From Pseudarthrobacter naphthalenicus (GTDB taxonomy: Bacteria > Actinomycetota > Actinomycetes > Actinomycetales > Micrococcaceae), in contig NZ_JARESG010000008.1 in the NCBI RefSeq assembly GCF_029076445.1, forward strand, positions 62,001 through 126,000: DNA of 64,000 nucleotides, written 5' to 3'. The notes beneath the pieces were generated by a model, which saw nothing but the letters and a program-made list of their open reading frames with translations, did no database searches and had not been told where the DNA came from. The position numbers were made by a program, and so were the translations under genes. Below, piece after piece: positions 19,314-27,502 of the stretch (positions are counted from its first letter, which is position 1; each line of letters opens with the position of its first letter).

Positions 19314-20120
19314 CTACTTCAGAGAAACCGAGTCTATCGTGACTGGTTCCACGGGCGCGCCGTCCATGTTGCTGCTGCCGGGAGTGATCCCCGCCGCTGC
19401 GATGCCGGACACAACATCCAGCCCGGACGTCACCTTGCCCACCACCGTATAACCGCCGGCAGTATCGGCTGGAATCACCGTGTCCTTGTAGACAATAAAG
19501 AACTGTGTGCCGTTGCCGTAAGCATTGTTGCCCGTCCTTGCCACGGCTATGGTGCCGGCCGGGTACAGGTTGTCAGCCGGGACATTTTCCAGCGGACCCC
19601 ACGTGTAGTCGGGGTTCCCGCCGCCCTTGCCATCGGCCGAGCCGCACTGCAGGACGCCGAAGTTGTCCCCGGTGGTGAGGCGGTGGCAGGTCTTGCCGGT
19701 GAAGTAGCCTTCATCGCTGAGCGATTTGAATACGGCTGCCGCCTGCGGTGCCTTGGTGCCGTCAAGTTCGATGCCGAGTTTGCCGCGGTTCAGCGCCAGC
19801 TCGCCGGTGAACACTTTCCCGGCGGCCGTGTCCGTGGACGGGATGTTGGCCGCGTTGGTGGGCGGTGCGGACGTTGTGGGGGAGGCTGAGGGCGGGGTCA
19901 GTCCGGCTTCTGCTGCAGCAAACTCGTCTTCGGTCGGGTTGCCGGCGAAGACGGTGAACTGAAGGACGACGGCGAGGACCACGGCGGCGCCTGCCGCGCC
20001 GGCGGCGATGACATTGTCGCGTTTGCGCCGCGATTCCTGGTCCCGCCGCAGCTCGCGCTTGGCCTCCATCTGCTGGACACGCCGTTTGGCTTCGCGGGCA
20101 CCGCGTGAACTGGCCGCCAA
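19314..20120 (-). CDS. membrane-anchored cyclophilin-type peptidyl-prolyl isomerase
   Basis: Predicted to fold exported proteins by cis-trans isomerisation of proline bonds. The 268-residue product has a basic cytosolic N-terminus (EAKRRVQQMEAKRELRRDQE), one membrane helix (about residues 38-58), a Ser/Thr/Pro linker, and an extracytoplasmic cyclophilin domain from about residue 100, with GYFTGKTCHRLTTGDNFGVLQCG, GTIAVARTGNNAYGNGTQFFIVY and GYTVVGKVTSGLDVV. The canonical FHR and QGGD positions are altered (CHRLTT, LQCGSADG), as in other actinobacterial secreted cyclophilins. The TTG at 20120 follows AGGAGG. It is divergent from hisS. Confidence 0.88.
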   Translation of the reverse strand: MAASSRGAREAKRRVQQMEAKRELRRDQESRRKRDNVIAAGAAGAAVVLAVVLQFTVFAGNPTEDEFAAAEAGLTPPSASPTTSAPPTNAANIPSTDTAAGKVFTGELALNRGKLGIELDGTKAPQAAAVFKSLSDEGYFTGKTCHRLTTGDNFGVLQCGSADGKGGGNPDYTWGPLENVPADNLYPAGTIAVARTGNNAYGNGTQFFIVYKDTVIPADTAGGYTVVGKVTSGLDVVSGIAAAGITPGSSNMDGAPVEPVTIDSVSLK

Positions 20121-20229
20121 AGGTCCTCCTGTAAGTCGTTCTGCCGCCGGTTATAAAGGCCCGGGCGCAGTGGTGTGGCGGCAGCCTTCCGCGTCCACTG
20201 CCCGCGTATTAGAGATGCGGGCGGATGGC

Positions 20230-20260
20230 GCATAAACTGACTGCCGCACATAGTTTATGC
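20230..20260. promoter_or_regulatory. palindrome with mirrored -10-like hexamers between the cyclophilin gene and hisS
   Basis: GCATAAACT and AGTTTATGC are perfect 9-bp inverted repeats 13 bases apart. Each arm contains TAAACT read outward from its own strand, a TANNNT hexamer, one pointing to hisS and one to the cyclophilin gene. It may be an operator over a divergent promoter pair or simply the pair of -10 elements. A second small inverted repeat (GCCCGC/GCGGGC, 20200-20222) lies just upstream. Confidence 0.45.
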
Positions 20261-20352
20261 ATGAGTTGCTGGACAGCCGCCGTTCCTGGCCCGTTTCGGG
20301 TGGAATGCCGGGCGAGTCCCAGGCGCCTTTCATCAAGAGGAGAACATCCACC

Positions 20353-21726
20353 ATGGCACGCACCGCCTCCCTGTCCGGATTCCCCGAGTGGCTTCCCGAG
20401 GAGCGGCTGGTGGAGCTGCACGTGCTGGACACCCTCCGCAGGGTTTTTGAGTTGCACGGCTTCGGGTCAATCGAGACCCGGGCCGTGGAGACTGTCGGCC
20501 AGTTGCTGCGCAAAGGTGAGATCGATAAAGAGGTTTACGGTCTCAGCCGGCTGCAGGACGACGAAGCCGACCCGGATTCCGCCAAGGCAAAATCCGATCC
20601 GCACGCACTGGCACTGCACTTTGACCTGACCGTGCCGTTTGCCCGCTACGTCGTCGAAAACGCCGGCTACCTGGCGTTCCCGTTCCGGCGCTACCAGATC
20701 CAGAAAGTGTGGCGCGGGGAGCGCCCGCAGGAAGGCCGGGCCCGGGAATTCACCCAGGCGGACATCGACGTGGTGGGCGACGGCGAGCTGCCCTTCCGGT
20801 ACGACGTGGAAATCGCCCTGGTGATCGCCGAAGCGCTCAGCGCCCTTCCCATCCCGGACTTCCGCCTGCGCATCAACAACCGCAAGCTCGCCGAAGGCTT
20901 TTACCGCGGAATCGGCCTTGAAGACACCGCCGGGGTGCTCCGCAGCATCGACAAGCTGGAAAAGATCGGTCCTGCCCGGGTCGCTGAATTGCTGAAGACT
21001 GAACTCGGCGCATCGGACGAACAGGCGCAGCTCGCGTTGCAGCTGGCCGGAATCCGAACCGAGGACACCTCCTTTGTTGCCCAGGTCCAGGCCCTCGGCG
21101 TGACCAATGACCTGCTGGAGGAAGGCCTGAACGAACTGGAGCAGGTCATCGAGGCTGCCGTGCAGCGCGCACCGGGCAAGGTGGTGGCCGATCTCAGCAT
21201 TGCCCGCGGCCTCGACTACTACACGGGCACCGTGGTGGAGACGGTCCTGGTAGGCCACGAGCAGCTCGGATCCATCTGTTCCGGCGGCCGCTACGATGCC
21301 CTGGCGAGCAAGGGCAACCGCAAGTTCCCCGGCGTCGGGCTCTCCATCGGCGTCACCCGGCTGGTGTCCCGCATCCTCAGCCAGGATCTGGCCAAAGCCT
21401 CCCGGTCCGTTCCCACGGCGGTGCTGGTGGCGCTCACGAACGATGAGAGCTGGGGCGCCGCCCAGGACGTGGCTGCCCAGCTCCGCAGCCGGGGCATCGC
21501 CACGGAAGTGGCGGCCAAGGCGGAAAAGTTCGGCAAGCAGATCAAGTTCGCTGACCGCCGCGGCATCCCCTTCGTCTGGTTCACCGATGACGAGGGCAAC
21601 CACCAGGTCAAGGACATCCGCTCCGGCGAGCAAGTGGTTGCCTTTCCCGAAATCTGGTCGCCGCCGTCGGAAGATCTCACCGTTCAGGTGAGCACCACGG
21701 CCGCGGCGGTGCCTGCCCAGGCCTGA
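20353..21726 (+). CDS. hisS: histidine--tRNA ligase
   Basis: Class II aminoacyl-tRNA synthetase charging tRNA-His. The 457-residue product shows motif 1 around FELHGFGSIETRAVE, LHFDLTVPFARYV, motif 2 FRRYQIQKVWRGERPQEGRAREF (about residues 115-135), the histidine-specific ARGLDYYTGTVVE and SGGRYD, motif 3 FPGVGLSIGVTRLVSRIL, and the C-terminal anticodon-binding domain. The start ATG at 20353 follows GAGGAG; an earlier in-frame ATG at 20257 lies inside the upstream palindrome and is rejected. It reads away from the cyclophilin gene and converges on the permease gene with only 10 bases between stops. Confidence 0.96.
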   Translation: MARTASLSGFPEWLPEERLVELHVLDTLRRVFELHGFGSIETRAVETVGQLLRKGEIDKEVYGLSRLQDDEADPDSAKAKSDPHALALHFDLTVPFARYVVENAGYLAFPFRRYQIQKVWRGERPQEGRAREFTQADIDVVGDGELPFRYDVEIALVIAEALSALPIPDFRLRINNRKLAEGFYRGIGLEDTAGVLRSIDKLEKIGPARVAELLKTELGASDEQAQLALQLAGIRTEDTSFVAQVQALGVTNDLLEEGLNELEQVIEAAVQRAPGKVVADLSIARGLDYYTGTVVETVLVGHEQLGSICSGGRYDALASKGNRKFPGVGLSIGVTRLVSRILSQDLAKASRSVPTAVLVALTNDESWGAAQDVAAQLRSRGIATEVAAKAEKFGKQIKFADRRGIPFVWFTDDEGNHQVKDIRSGEQVVAFPEIWSPPSEDLTVQVSTTAAAVPAQA

Positions 21727-21736
21727 CCGGCGCCGG

Positions 21737-23002
21737 CTAACGGCGCAGCCGGACCACCAGGAACCGGACAGCAACGCCGGCCGCAAGAACGGCAGCCATC
21801 CCCAGGACGGACGCCGGCGGCAGCGTGAAGGCGAGCAGCAGGCAGCCCCCGAAGCCGGCCACATTGAGCCACCTGGGTGCGTGGGGCGGGTGCTTCTCGA
21901 GGGTGAAGGCGGCGGCGTTGGTGACGGCATAGTAGATCAGCACGCCGAAGCTGGAGAAGCCAACCACAGTCATCACGTCAGTGGTCAGCAGAAGCAGAAT
22001 CACGACGGCGGCCACGGCAAGTTCCGCCACGAACGGCACAGTATGCTGTCCGCCCACCTTCGCCAGTGCCGCCGGCAGATCCCGCTCGCGTGCCATGGCC
22101 AGGGTTGTCCGGCCCACGCCGGTGATGAGCGCCAACAGGGCGCCGAGGCTGGCGGCCGCCGCGCCGGCCTGAACCAGCGGTGCGCCCGCGGCGAGCCGCG
22201 AGTGGAGCACGGCGTCCAGAAGCGGCACATCGGTGGCGGCCAGCCGGCCGTCCGGCAGATGGTTCTGGAGCAGCAGCGCCAGTCCCAGGTAGATGACAAA
22301 CGCGGCGCCCAATGCGGCGAGGATTGCGCGTGGGATGGTCCTGGCCGGATCCTTGACTTCCTCGCCCAGGGTGGCAATCCGGGCGTAACCGGCAAAGGCG
22401 AAGAACATCAGGCCCGCCGCAGGCAGCACACCTCCCAACCCGCCGGCGGCCGTCCCGCCTGCACCCGGGCCGCCGTCGGCTGCTCCCGCCCAGGTCGGGT
22501 GCGGGCCGACGAAAGCCGCTACGGCCACAAAGAGGAGAACGGCCACGACAAAGCACAGCAGGACCCGGGTGAGCAGTGCCGTGCGGGTAATCCCAAAGAG
22601 GTTCACAGCAGTCAGGGAAACCACGGCGGCTACGGCAACGGGCACGGCGTAATCCGGCGCCACATAGTGGCCGAACGTCAGTGCCATGGCAGCACAGGAC
22701 GCGGATTTTCCGCTGACAAAGCCCCACCCCGCCAAGAAGCCCGGCCATTCGCCCAGCCGCTGCCGGCCGTAGACATAGGTGCCGCCGCTGGCCGGATACC
22801 GGGCCGCCAGTTCGGCGGACGCTACCGCATTGCAGTAGGCCACTGCAGCAGCGAGCAGGACAGCAAGAACCAGGAACTGACCGGCCAGGCCTGCAGCCGG
22901 GGAGAAGACCACAAAGACGCCGGCACCAAGCATGGAGCCGAGTCCGATGGAGGTGGCGTCGAACACGCCGAGCCTTCTCTGGAGCTGCCGGTGGGGGTTC
23001 AT
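21737..23002 (-). CDS. APC family amino acid permease
   Basis: A 421-residue cytoplasmic-membrane permease of the amino acid-polyamine-organocation superfamily with about 12 hydrophobic helices. The first helix contains the substrate-binding turn SIGLGSMLGAGVFVVFSPAAG, and the second region has AELAARYPASGGTYVYGRQRLG, both typical of APC carriers. Helix 6 has MFFAFAGYARIATLGEEVKDPARTIPRAI. The substrate (an amino acid or amine) cannot be named. It is transcribed from the gap shared with aspS and ends against hisS; no regulator is adjacent. Confidence 0.85.
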   Translation of the reverse strand: MNPHRQLQRRLGVFDATSIGLGSMLGAGVFVVFSPAAGLAGQFLVLAVLLAAAVAYCNAVASAELAARYPASGGTYVYGRQRLGEWPGFLAGWGFVSGKSASCAAMALTFGHYVAPDYAVPVAVAAVVSLTAVNLFGITRTALLTRVLLCFVVAVLLFVAVAAFVGPHPTWAGAADGGPGAGGTAAGGLGGVLPAAGLMFFAFAGYARIATLGEEVKDPARTIPRAILAALGAAFVIYLGLALLLQNHLPDGRLAATDVPLLDAVLHSRLAAGAPLVQAGAAAASLGALLALITGVGRTTLAMARERDLPAALAKVGGQHTVPFVAELAVAAVVILLLLTTDVMTVVGFSSFGVLIYYAVTNAAAFTLEKHPPHAPRWLNVAGFGGCLLLAFTLPPASVLGMAAVLAAGVAVRFLVVRLRR

Positions 23003-23112
23003 GGGGGAGCGGCGCCTTTCCAGCGGGTAAACTCAAACGGGATTGTTCCCGGAACGATCCTATGCATCTTTAAGTCTTAGTTTTCCTGCTGTCTCCTTCA
23101 GAAAGGCGTGCT

Positions 23113-24900
23113 GTGCTGCGCACACATGACCTCGGATCCCTTCGCTCCGAGCACATTGGACAAACCGTAACCCTGGCTGGCTGGGTTGGCCGCCGCCGCG
23201 ATCACGGTGGGGTCGCATTCGTGGACTTGCGCGATGCGTCCGGCGTAGCCCAGGTTGTGGTCCGTGAAGAAGAGGTCTTCCACGGCCTGCGCAACGAATA
23301 CGTCCTGCAGGTCACGGGCACCGTTTCCCAGCGTCCCGAGGGCAACGAGAACCCGGCCCTCGCCACCGGATCGATCGAGGTCATGGCGGACAAGGTGGTC
23401 ATCCTCAACACCTCGGACCCGCTGCCGTTCCAGATCGACGAGCACGTCGAAGTGGGCGAGGAAGCACGCCTGAAGCACCGCTACCTTGACCTGCGCCGCC
23501 CTGGCCCCGCCCGCAACCTTCGCCTTCGCTCCGAGGCCAACCGGGTTGCCCGCGAGCTGCTCCACCAGGACGGCTTCGTCGAAATCGAGACTCCCACGCT
23601 GACGCGTTCGACGCCGGAAGGCGCCCGTGACTTCGTGGTCCCCGCGCGCCTGGCCCCGGGTTCCTGGTACGCCCTGCCGCAGTCCCCGCAGCTTTTCAAG
23701 CAGCTGCTGCAGGTGGGCGGCTTCGAGAAGTACTACCAGATCGCGCGCTGCTACCGCGATGAGGACTTCCGCGCCGACCGCCAGCCGGAATTCACCCAGC
23801 TGGACATCGAAGCCAGCTTCGTGGACCAGGACGACATCATTGCCATCGGCGAAAACATCGTCAAGGCACTGTGGAAACTGATCGACGTCGAGATCCCCAC
23901 CCCCATCCAGCGCATCACCTATGCGGACGCGATGGCACGGTACGGTTCGGACAAGCCCGATCTTCGTTTTGGCGTGGAACTCACCGAACTCACCGAGTTC
24001 TTCAAGGACACCAACTTCGGCGTCTTCAAGGCCCCCTACGTTGGTGCCGTGGTGATGCCCGGTGGCGCCTCCCAGCCGCGCCGCACCCTTGACGGGTGGC
24101 AGGAGTTTGCCAAGCAGCGCGGCCACAAGGGCCTGGCCTACGTCCTCTTCAAGGAAGACGGCGAACTGGCAGGGCCCGTCGCCAAAAACCTGACCGACAC
24201 CGAGCGGGCCGGCCTTGCGGACGCTGTTGGTGCCAAGCCCGGCGACTGCATCTTCTTTGCCGCCGGTGAGAAGTCCGCGGCCCGCGCCCTCCTCGGCGCT
24301 GCCCGTGTTGAGATCGGCCACCGCACCGGCCTGATCAACCCCGCGGACTGGGCCTTCTGCTGGGTTGTGGACGCGCCGATGTTCGAGCCGGCCGCCGCAG
24401 CGGTGGCATCCGGTGACGTGGCGGTTGGCGCGGGCAAGTGGACCGCAGTCCACCACGCCTTCACCTCGCCGAAGCCGGAATTCCTGGACACGTTCGACAA
24501 GGATCCGGAATCTGCCCTGTCCTACGCCTACGACATCGTCTGCAACGGCAACGAAATCGGCGGCGGCTCCATCCGTATCCACGAGCGCGATGTCCAGGAA
24601 CGCGTCTTCGAATTGATGGGCCTGGACCGCGAGGACGCCCAGACCAAGTTCGGCTTCCTGCTCGAAGGCTTCAAGTTCGGCGCCCCTCCGCACGGCGGCA
24701 TCGCTTTTGGCTGGGACCGGGTGGTTGCGCTCCTGGCAGGCGTGGAGTCCATCCGCGACGTCATCGCTTTCCCGAAGACCGGCAACGGCTACGATCCGCT
24801 CACCCAGGCTCCGGCGCCCATCACAGCGCAGCAGCGTAAGGAAGCCGGTGTGGACTTCAAGCCGCAGGCCAAGGCGGAAGAGCCCAAAAAGGGCGAGTAA
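23113..24900 (+). CDS. aspS: aspartate--tRNA ligase (probably non-discriminating Asp/Asn)
   Basis: Bacterial-type class II AspRS, 595 residues. It has the N-terminal OB anticodon-binding domain ([18 protein letters not shown]), the catalytic core with [39 protein letters not shown] and motif 2 [21 protein letters not shown], the bacterial GAD insertion (about 290-420), and motif 3 [13 protein letters not shown]. Residue 31 is His (RRRDHGG), the residue linked to relaxed Asp/Asn tRNA recognition in Pseudomonas and mycobacteria, which predicts a GatCAB amidotransferase elsewhere. GTG start behind AAAGG. A strong terminator follows. Confidence 0.96.
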   Translation: MLRTHDLGSLRSEHIGQTVTLAGWVGRRRDHGGVAFVDLRDASGVAQVVVREEEVFHGLRNEYVLQVTGTVSQRPEGNENPALATGSIEVMADKVVILNTSDPLPFQIDEHVEVGEEARLKHRYLDLRRPGPARNLRLRSEANRVARELLHQDGFVEIETPTLTRSTPEGARDFVVPARLAPGSWYALPQSPQLFKQLLQVGGFEKYYQIARCYRDEDFRADRQPEFTQLDIEASFVDQDDIIAIGENIVKALWKLIDVEIPTPIQRITYADAMARYGSDKPDLRFGVELTELTEFFKDTNFGVFKAPYVGAVVMPGGASQPRRTLDGWQEFAKQRGHKGLAYVLFKEDGELAGPVAKNLTDTERAGLADAVGAKPGDCIFFAAGEKSAARALLGAARVEIGHRTGLINPADWAFCWVVDAPMFEPAAAAVASGDVAVGAGKWTAVHHAFTSPKPEFLDTFDKDPESALSYAYDIVCNGNEIGGGSIRIHERDVQERVFELMGLDREDAQTKFGFLLEGFKFGAPPHGGIAFGWDRVVALLAGVESIRDVIAFPKTGNGYDPLTQAPAPITAQQRKEAGVDFKPQAKAEEPKKGE

Positions 24901-24909
24901 ATGTCGGAG

Positions 24910-24957
24910 AGGCTCCCCGGAATGAACTGGTCCAGTTCATTCCGGGGAGCCTTTCGC
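24910..24957 (+). terminator. intrinsic terminator after aspS
   Basis: A perfect 19-bp stem (arms 24910-24928 and 24934-24952) with a 5-base loop GGTCC, followed by TTCGCT. It ends 20 bases before the next gene starts. Confidence 0.85.
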
Positions 24958-24976
24958 TGTGGAAGGGTGGTTCGCC

Positions 24977-25858
24977 ATGGGAGCTCCTGCACTGCAGGAC
25001 CTCGAGCTGTTGATGGATGCCGCCTGGCCGGCTCCTGACCGCGGGGACGCCGACGGCTGGGTACTGCGGGCAGCCTCCGGCGTGACGCAGCGGGCCAACT
25101 CAGTGTGGCCGCGTGTCCCCGGAGATGATCAGCACGCTCAGCTTGCGGCGTTGCGGCTGGCCCGGCAATGGTACCGGGACCGGCGGCTGCCGCTGATCTT
25201 CCAGCTTTTCGACGACCCCCGCTCCGCAGGACTGCATGCGCTCCTGGATGCGGAAGGCTTCACCCGGCAGTCCGAAACACTTGTCATGACGCTGGCAGCC
25301 GGGACTGGGCAAGGGGCGGCAGGCAGCGCGGTGCCCGATCCGTCTGCACCGGAACCGCTTAAGCCCGGACCGCTCAAGCCAGAACCCGGCGTCGAACTCT
25401 CCGCCGCGCCGTCTTCGGAGTGGCTGGACCTGTGGTGGCAGGTGGACGGCAGGGGCGGTGCTGCGGAGCTCGCCACCGCACGCACGATACTGACCGGCTG
25501 CCCGTCGGTGTACGCGCTGGTCAGATCCGACGACGGCCGGCCCGCCGCCGTCGGCCGCCTCGCCCTTCCGCCTGCTCACCCGGGCGGCGGGGGAGCCGGC
25601 ACCGGCGGCGAGGCAGTGGCCCGGGGAGGGCTGTACGGCATGGCCACCCGCCCGGATGCCCGGCGGCGGGGCTACGCCCGTCAGGTCCTGCTGGCCCTCT
25701 TGGGTGAAGGCGCTGCACGCCGGCTGACAGGGTACTGGCTTCTGGTCACTGCCGCGAACCAGCCGGCCCGGCAGCTCTACGCCGCCGCAGGATTCAGCGA
25801 AGCGGCCCGCTACCACTACCGGCAGGACCGGCCGAAACGGCATCTGACCGGCTGCTGA
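24977..25858 (+). CDS. GNAT family N-acetyltransferase
   Basis: A 293-residue acetyl-CoA-dependent acyltransferase of unknown substrate. The N-terminal half (1-105) is a degenerate GNAT-like domain (LELLMDAAWPAPD, DGWVLRAASGVTQRANSVWP), then a Pro/Lys-rich linker with a repeated LKPGP-type unit (about 120-140), then the active domain with GLYGMATRPDARRRGYARQVLLAL (acetyl-CoA pyrophosphate loop) and ANQPARQLYAAAGF. I chose the ATG at 24977 behind AAGGG; a GTG at 24959 lies right at the aspS terminator. The gene stands alone between the terminator and the dioxygenase promoter. Confidence 0.82.
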   Translation: MGAPALQDLELLMDAAWPAPDRGDADGWVLRAASGVTQRANSVWPRVPGDDQHAQLAALRLARQWYRDRRLPLIFQLFDDPRSAGLHALLDAEGFTRQSETLVMTLAAGTGQGAAGSAVPDPSAPEPLKPGPLKPEPGVELSAAPSSEWLDLWWQVDGRGGAAELATARTILTGCPSVYALVRSDDGRPAAVGRLALPPAHPGGGGAGTGGEAVARGGLYGMATRPDARRRGYARQVLLALLGEGAARRLTGYWLLVTAANQPARQLYAAAGFSEAARYHYRQDRPKRHLTGC

Positions 25859-25893
25859 GCTCCAGCCGCCGTCCTTCCGTCCAGCACCCATAC

Positions 25894-25922
25894 TTGAAGC
25901 TTCAATGAAAACCGGTTAGTAT
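25894..25922 (+). promoter_or_regulatory. sigma-A-like promoter with overlapping palindromic operator, dioxygenase gene
   Basis: TTGAAG at 25894-25899 and TAGTAT at 25917-25922 are 17 bases apart, an ideal promoter. The -35 lies inside a perfect 12-bp palindrome, TTGAAGCTTCAA (25894-25905), a likely repressor site. The -10 ends six bases before the ATG, so the message is probably leaderless. Confidence 0.75.
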
Positions 25923-25928
25923 GAAGCC

Positions 25929-26726
25929 ATGACACAAACACTTGGCCAGCCCCCGGTTCTCTTCCTCAGCCACGGCGCGCCGCCGCTTGCCGACGACGCC
26001 ACCTGGACCCGGCAGTTGCACGATTGGTCCGGCACGTTCAGTAAGCCCAAGGACGTCCTGATGATCTCCGCGCACTGGGAAAATGCGCCCGTGACGCTCA
26101 GCGCGACGCAGCGGGATCCCGGACTGGTTTATGACTTCGGCGGATTCGCCCAAAAGTACTACGAGGTCCAGTACCGCGCCCCGCAGGCGCCTGAGCTCGC
26201 GGCGGAGGTGGAGCGGCTGGTGGCCGGTCACGGCCACCACGTTGAGCGCGACGAGAGCCGGGGGCTGGACCACGGTGCGTACGTGCCGCTCAAGGAGTTG
26301 TTCCCCGAGGCAGATGTCCCGGTGGTCCAGATGTCCATGCCCACACTTGATCCGCAGGGCCTGTTCAACCTGGGAATGTCGTTGGCGCCGCTGCGCGAAC
26401 GCGGCACCCTCATTGTCGGGTCCGGCTTCACCACGCACAACCTGCGCTGGTTCAACCCCGCCGGCGGCCCGGACAGCGCTCCGCCGGCAGCCTCGAGCGA
26501 GTTTGACCACTGGGCCGAGGAGGCCATGGCCCGCGGTGATGTGGATGCGATCCTGGACTTTCTGAACAAGGCTCCGGCCGCGCGCCAGGCGCACCCGCGC
26601 AGCGAGCACTGGGCTCCGCTGTACGTTGCCCTCGGCGCAGCCTACGGCTCCGGAGAACTGAAGGCGCGGACTGCAATCGACGGCTTCTGGTACGGGCTGT
26701 CGAAGCGCTCCTGGACCCTGACCTAG
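25929..26726 (+). CDS. DODA-type (class III extradiol) ring-opening dioxygenase, YgiD-like
   Basis: A 265-residue member of the LigB/DODA superfamily, which use iron or zinc to oxidise catechols. Conserved metal-site histidines are in LFLSHGAPPL, ISAHWE and GLDHGAYVPL, with a further His in GSGFTTHNLRWFN and SEHWAPLYVALGAA. Bacterial YgiD-type members are small cytosolic enzymes whose native substrate is mostly unknown; plant homologues cleave DOPA. The gene is monocistronic, with its own operator-like palindrome, and ends in a 13-bp triple repeat shared with the convergent acVLRF1-like gene. Confidence 0.87.
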   Translation: MTQTLGQPPVLFLSHGAPPLADDATWTRQLHDWSGTFSKPKDVLMISAHWENAPVTLSATQRDPGLVYDFGGFAQKYYEVQYRAPQAPELAAEVERLVAGHGHHVERDESRGLDHGAYVPLKELFPEADVPVVQMSMPTLDPQGLFNLGMSLAPLRERGTLIVGSGFTTHNLRWFNPAGGPDSAPPAASSEFDHWAEEAMARGDVDAILDFLNKAPAARQAHPRSEHWAPLYVALGAAYGSGELKARTAIDGFWYGLSKRSWTLT

Positions 26727-26759
26727 GACCTGGACCTAGGACCTGGACCTAGGACCTGG
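26721..26759. repeat. three tandem copies of a 13-bp repeat at convergent gene ends
   Basis: ACCTAGGACCTGG is repeated exactly three times. Each copy holds CCTAGG, giving TAG on both strands, and because 13 is not a multiple of three the copies place stop codons in all three frames in both directions. The stops of both flanking genes (26724-26726 plus, 26749-26751 minus) lie inside the array. Confidence 0.9.
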
Positions 26760-27444
26760 ACACTGCCTGACCGGCGGCGTCGGTGACCTGAATCCGCACT
26801 GAGCAGATATCGGCAGCGGCCTTTCTCAGGACTGAACCGTTGGGATCCGCCACGTCCAGGAAGGCCAGCCGGGGGAGCGCGGCATAGGGCTTCATCGCCG
26901 CGTGCGCGAGCACCAGGTTGGCGAGGGTCCGGTCACCGCCTGGGGCAAGGTACCCTATCGCGTGGCCACCGAAAATTGCCGCCGCCTGGACCGCCACCTT
27001 CTCCACCAGCTCATCGGCCTGGTTCGCGCGGCGGCCCTGCACGTACCGGGATCCGGTTTTGGACGCCGCCACGCCGCCCTCCCGCGCCACCGCCACCGCA
27101 TAGCCTCCGCGCCGCACCAGAACCAGTCCTGCCGTCCGCGGCTGACCGGCCATGGAGGCCAGTCGCTCCAAGGGTCCGCTGCCGCGTCCGGGTCGTCCGT
27201 CCGGAGGCCAGGGGGCCTGGACCAGCGCTGTGGTGCCATCGGCCGCCAGAAGCCGCACGCCGTCGTCGTCATCCCTGATCCGGAAGCCGCCGTGAGCGGC
27301 GCCAAAGCGCTCGGTCCACCCGAGGAGGCGGGCCGCCGGCACAAAGGCCGTCCTGACCGAAGCCGCGCGGCCTGAACCCGCACGGCCTGAACCGGCGCGG
27401 GCCGATCCCGCCTGGCTGACGCCATCTGGGCCGGGTGCAGTCAT
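26749..27444 (-). CDS. acVLRF1-like (Vms1-type peptidyl-tRNA hydrolase) protein lacking the catalytic loop
   Basis: acVLRF1 proteins are actinobacterial relatives of Vms1/ANKZF1 and eRF1 that release nascent chains from peptidyl-tRNA on stalled large subunits. This 231-residue product matches the family along its length: PAARLLGWTERFGAAHGG, APWPPDGRPGRG, PLERLASMAGQPRTAGLVLVRRGGYAVAV, KTGSRYVQGR, RANQADELVEKVA, IFGGHAIGYLAPGGDR, LPRLAFLDVADPN. The segment expected between YVQGR and RRANQ, which in family members (from memory) holds the GG..Q catalytic loop of about 14-15 residues, is absent in frame, so hydrolase activity is doubtful. AAAGGG precedes the ATG. The N-terminus has short Gly/Arg repeats. 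Confidence 0.78.
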   Translation of the reverse strand: MTAPGPDGVSQAGSARAGSGRAGSGRAASVRTAFVPAARLLGWTERFGAAHGGFRIRDDDDGVRLLAADGTTALVQAPWPPDGRPGRGSGPLERLASMAGQPRTAGLVLVRRGGYAVAVAREGGVAASKTGSRYVQGRRANQADELVEKVAVQAAAIFGGHAIGYLAPGGDRTLANLVLAHAAMKPYAALPRLAFLDVADPNGSVLRKAAADICSVRIQVTDAAGQAVSRS

Positions 27445-27490
27445 GGTGGTCCCTTTGCGAGCGTGCGGATAAGAGATGCTGAACTATGAG

Positions 27491-27496
27491 TAGCCT
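27491..27496 (+). promoter_or_regulatory. -10-like element before rarA
   Basis: TAGCCT is followed by six bases and the rarA GTG, another probable leaderless arrangement. It is a weaker hexamer than the others; TATCTA just downstream is an alternative. Confidence 0.4.
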
Positions 27497-27502
27497 ATCT
27501 AT

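Noticed and set aside
20260..20352. Possible T-box leader before hisS (GGGTGGAATGCCGG followed by GTCCC)
   Set aside because: The T-box core requires GGGTGGNACC with a paired antiterminator and a stem I specifier. Here the core is broken (GGAATGCC), no stem I can be drawn, and T-boxes in actinobacteria are mainly known for ileS.
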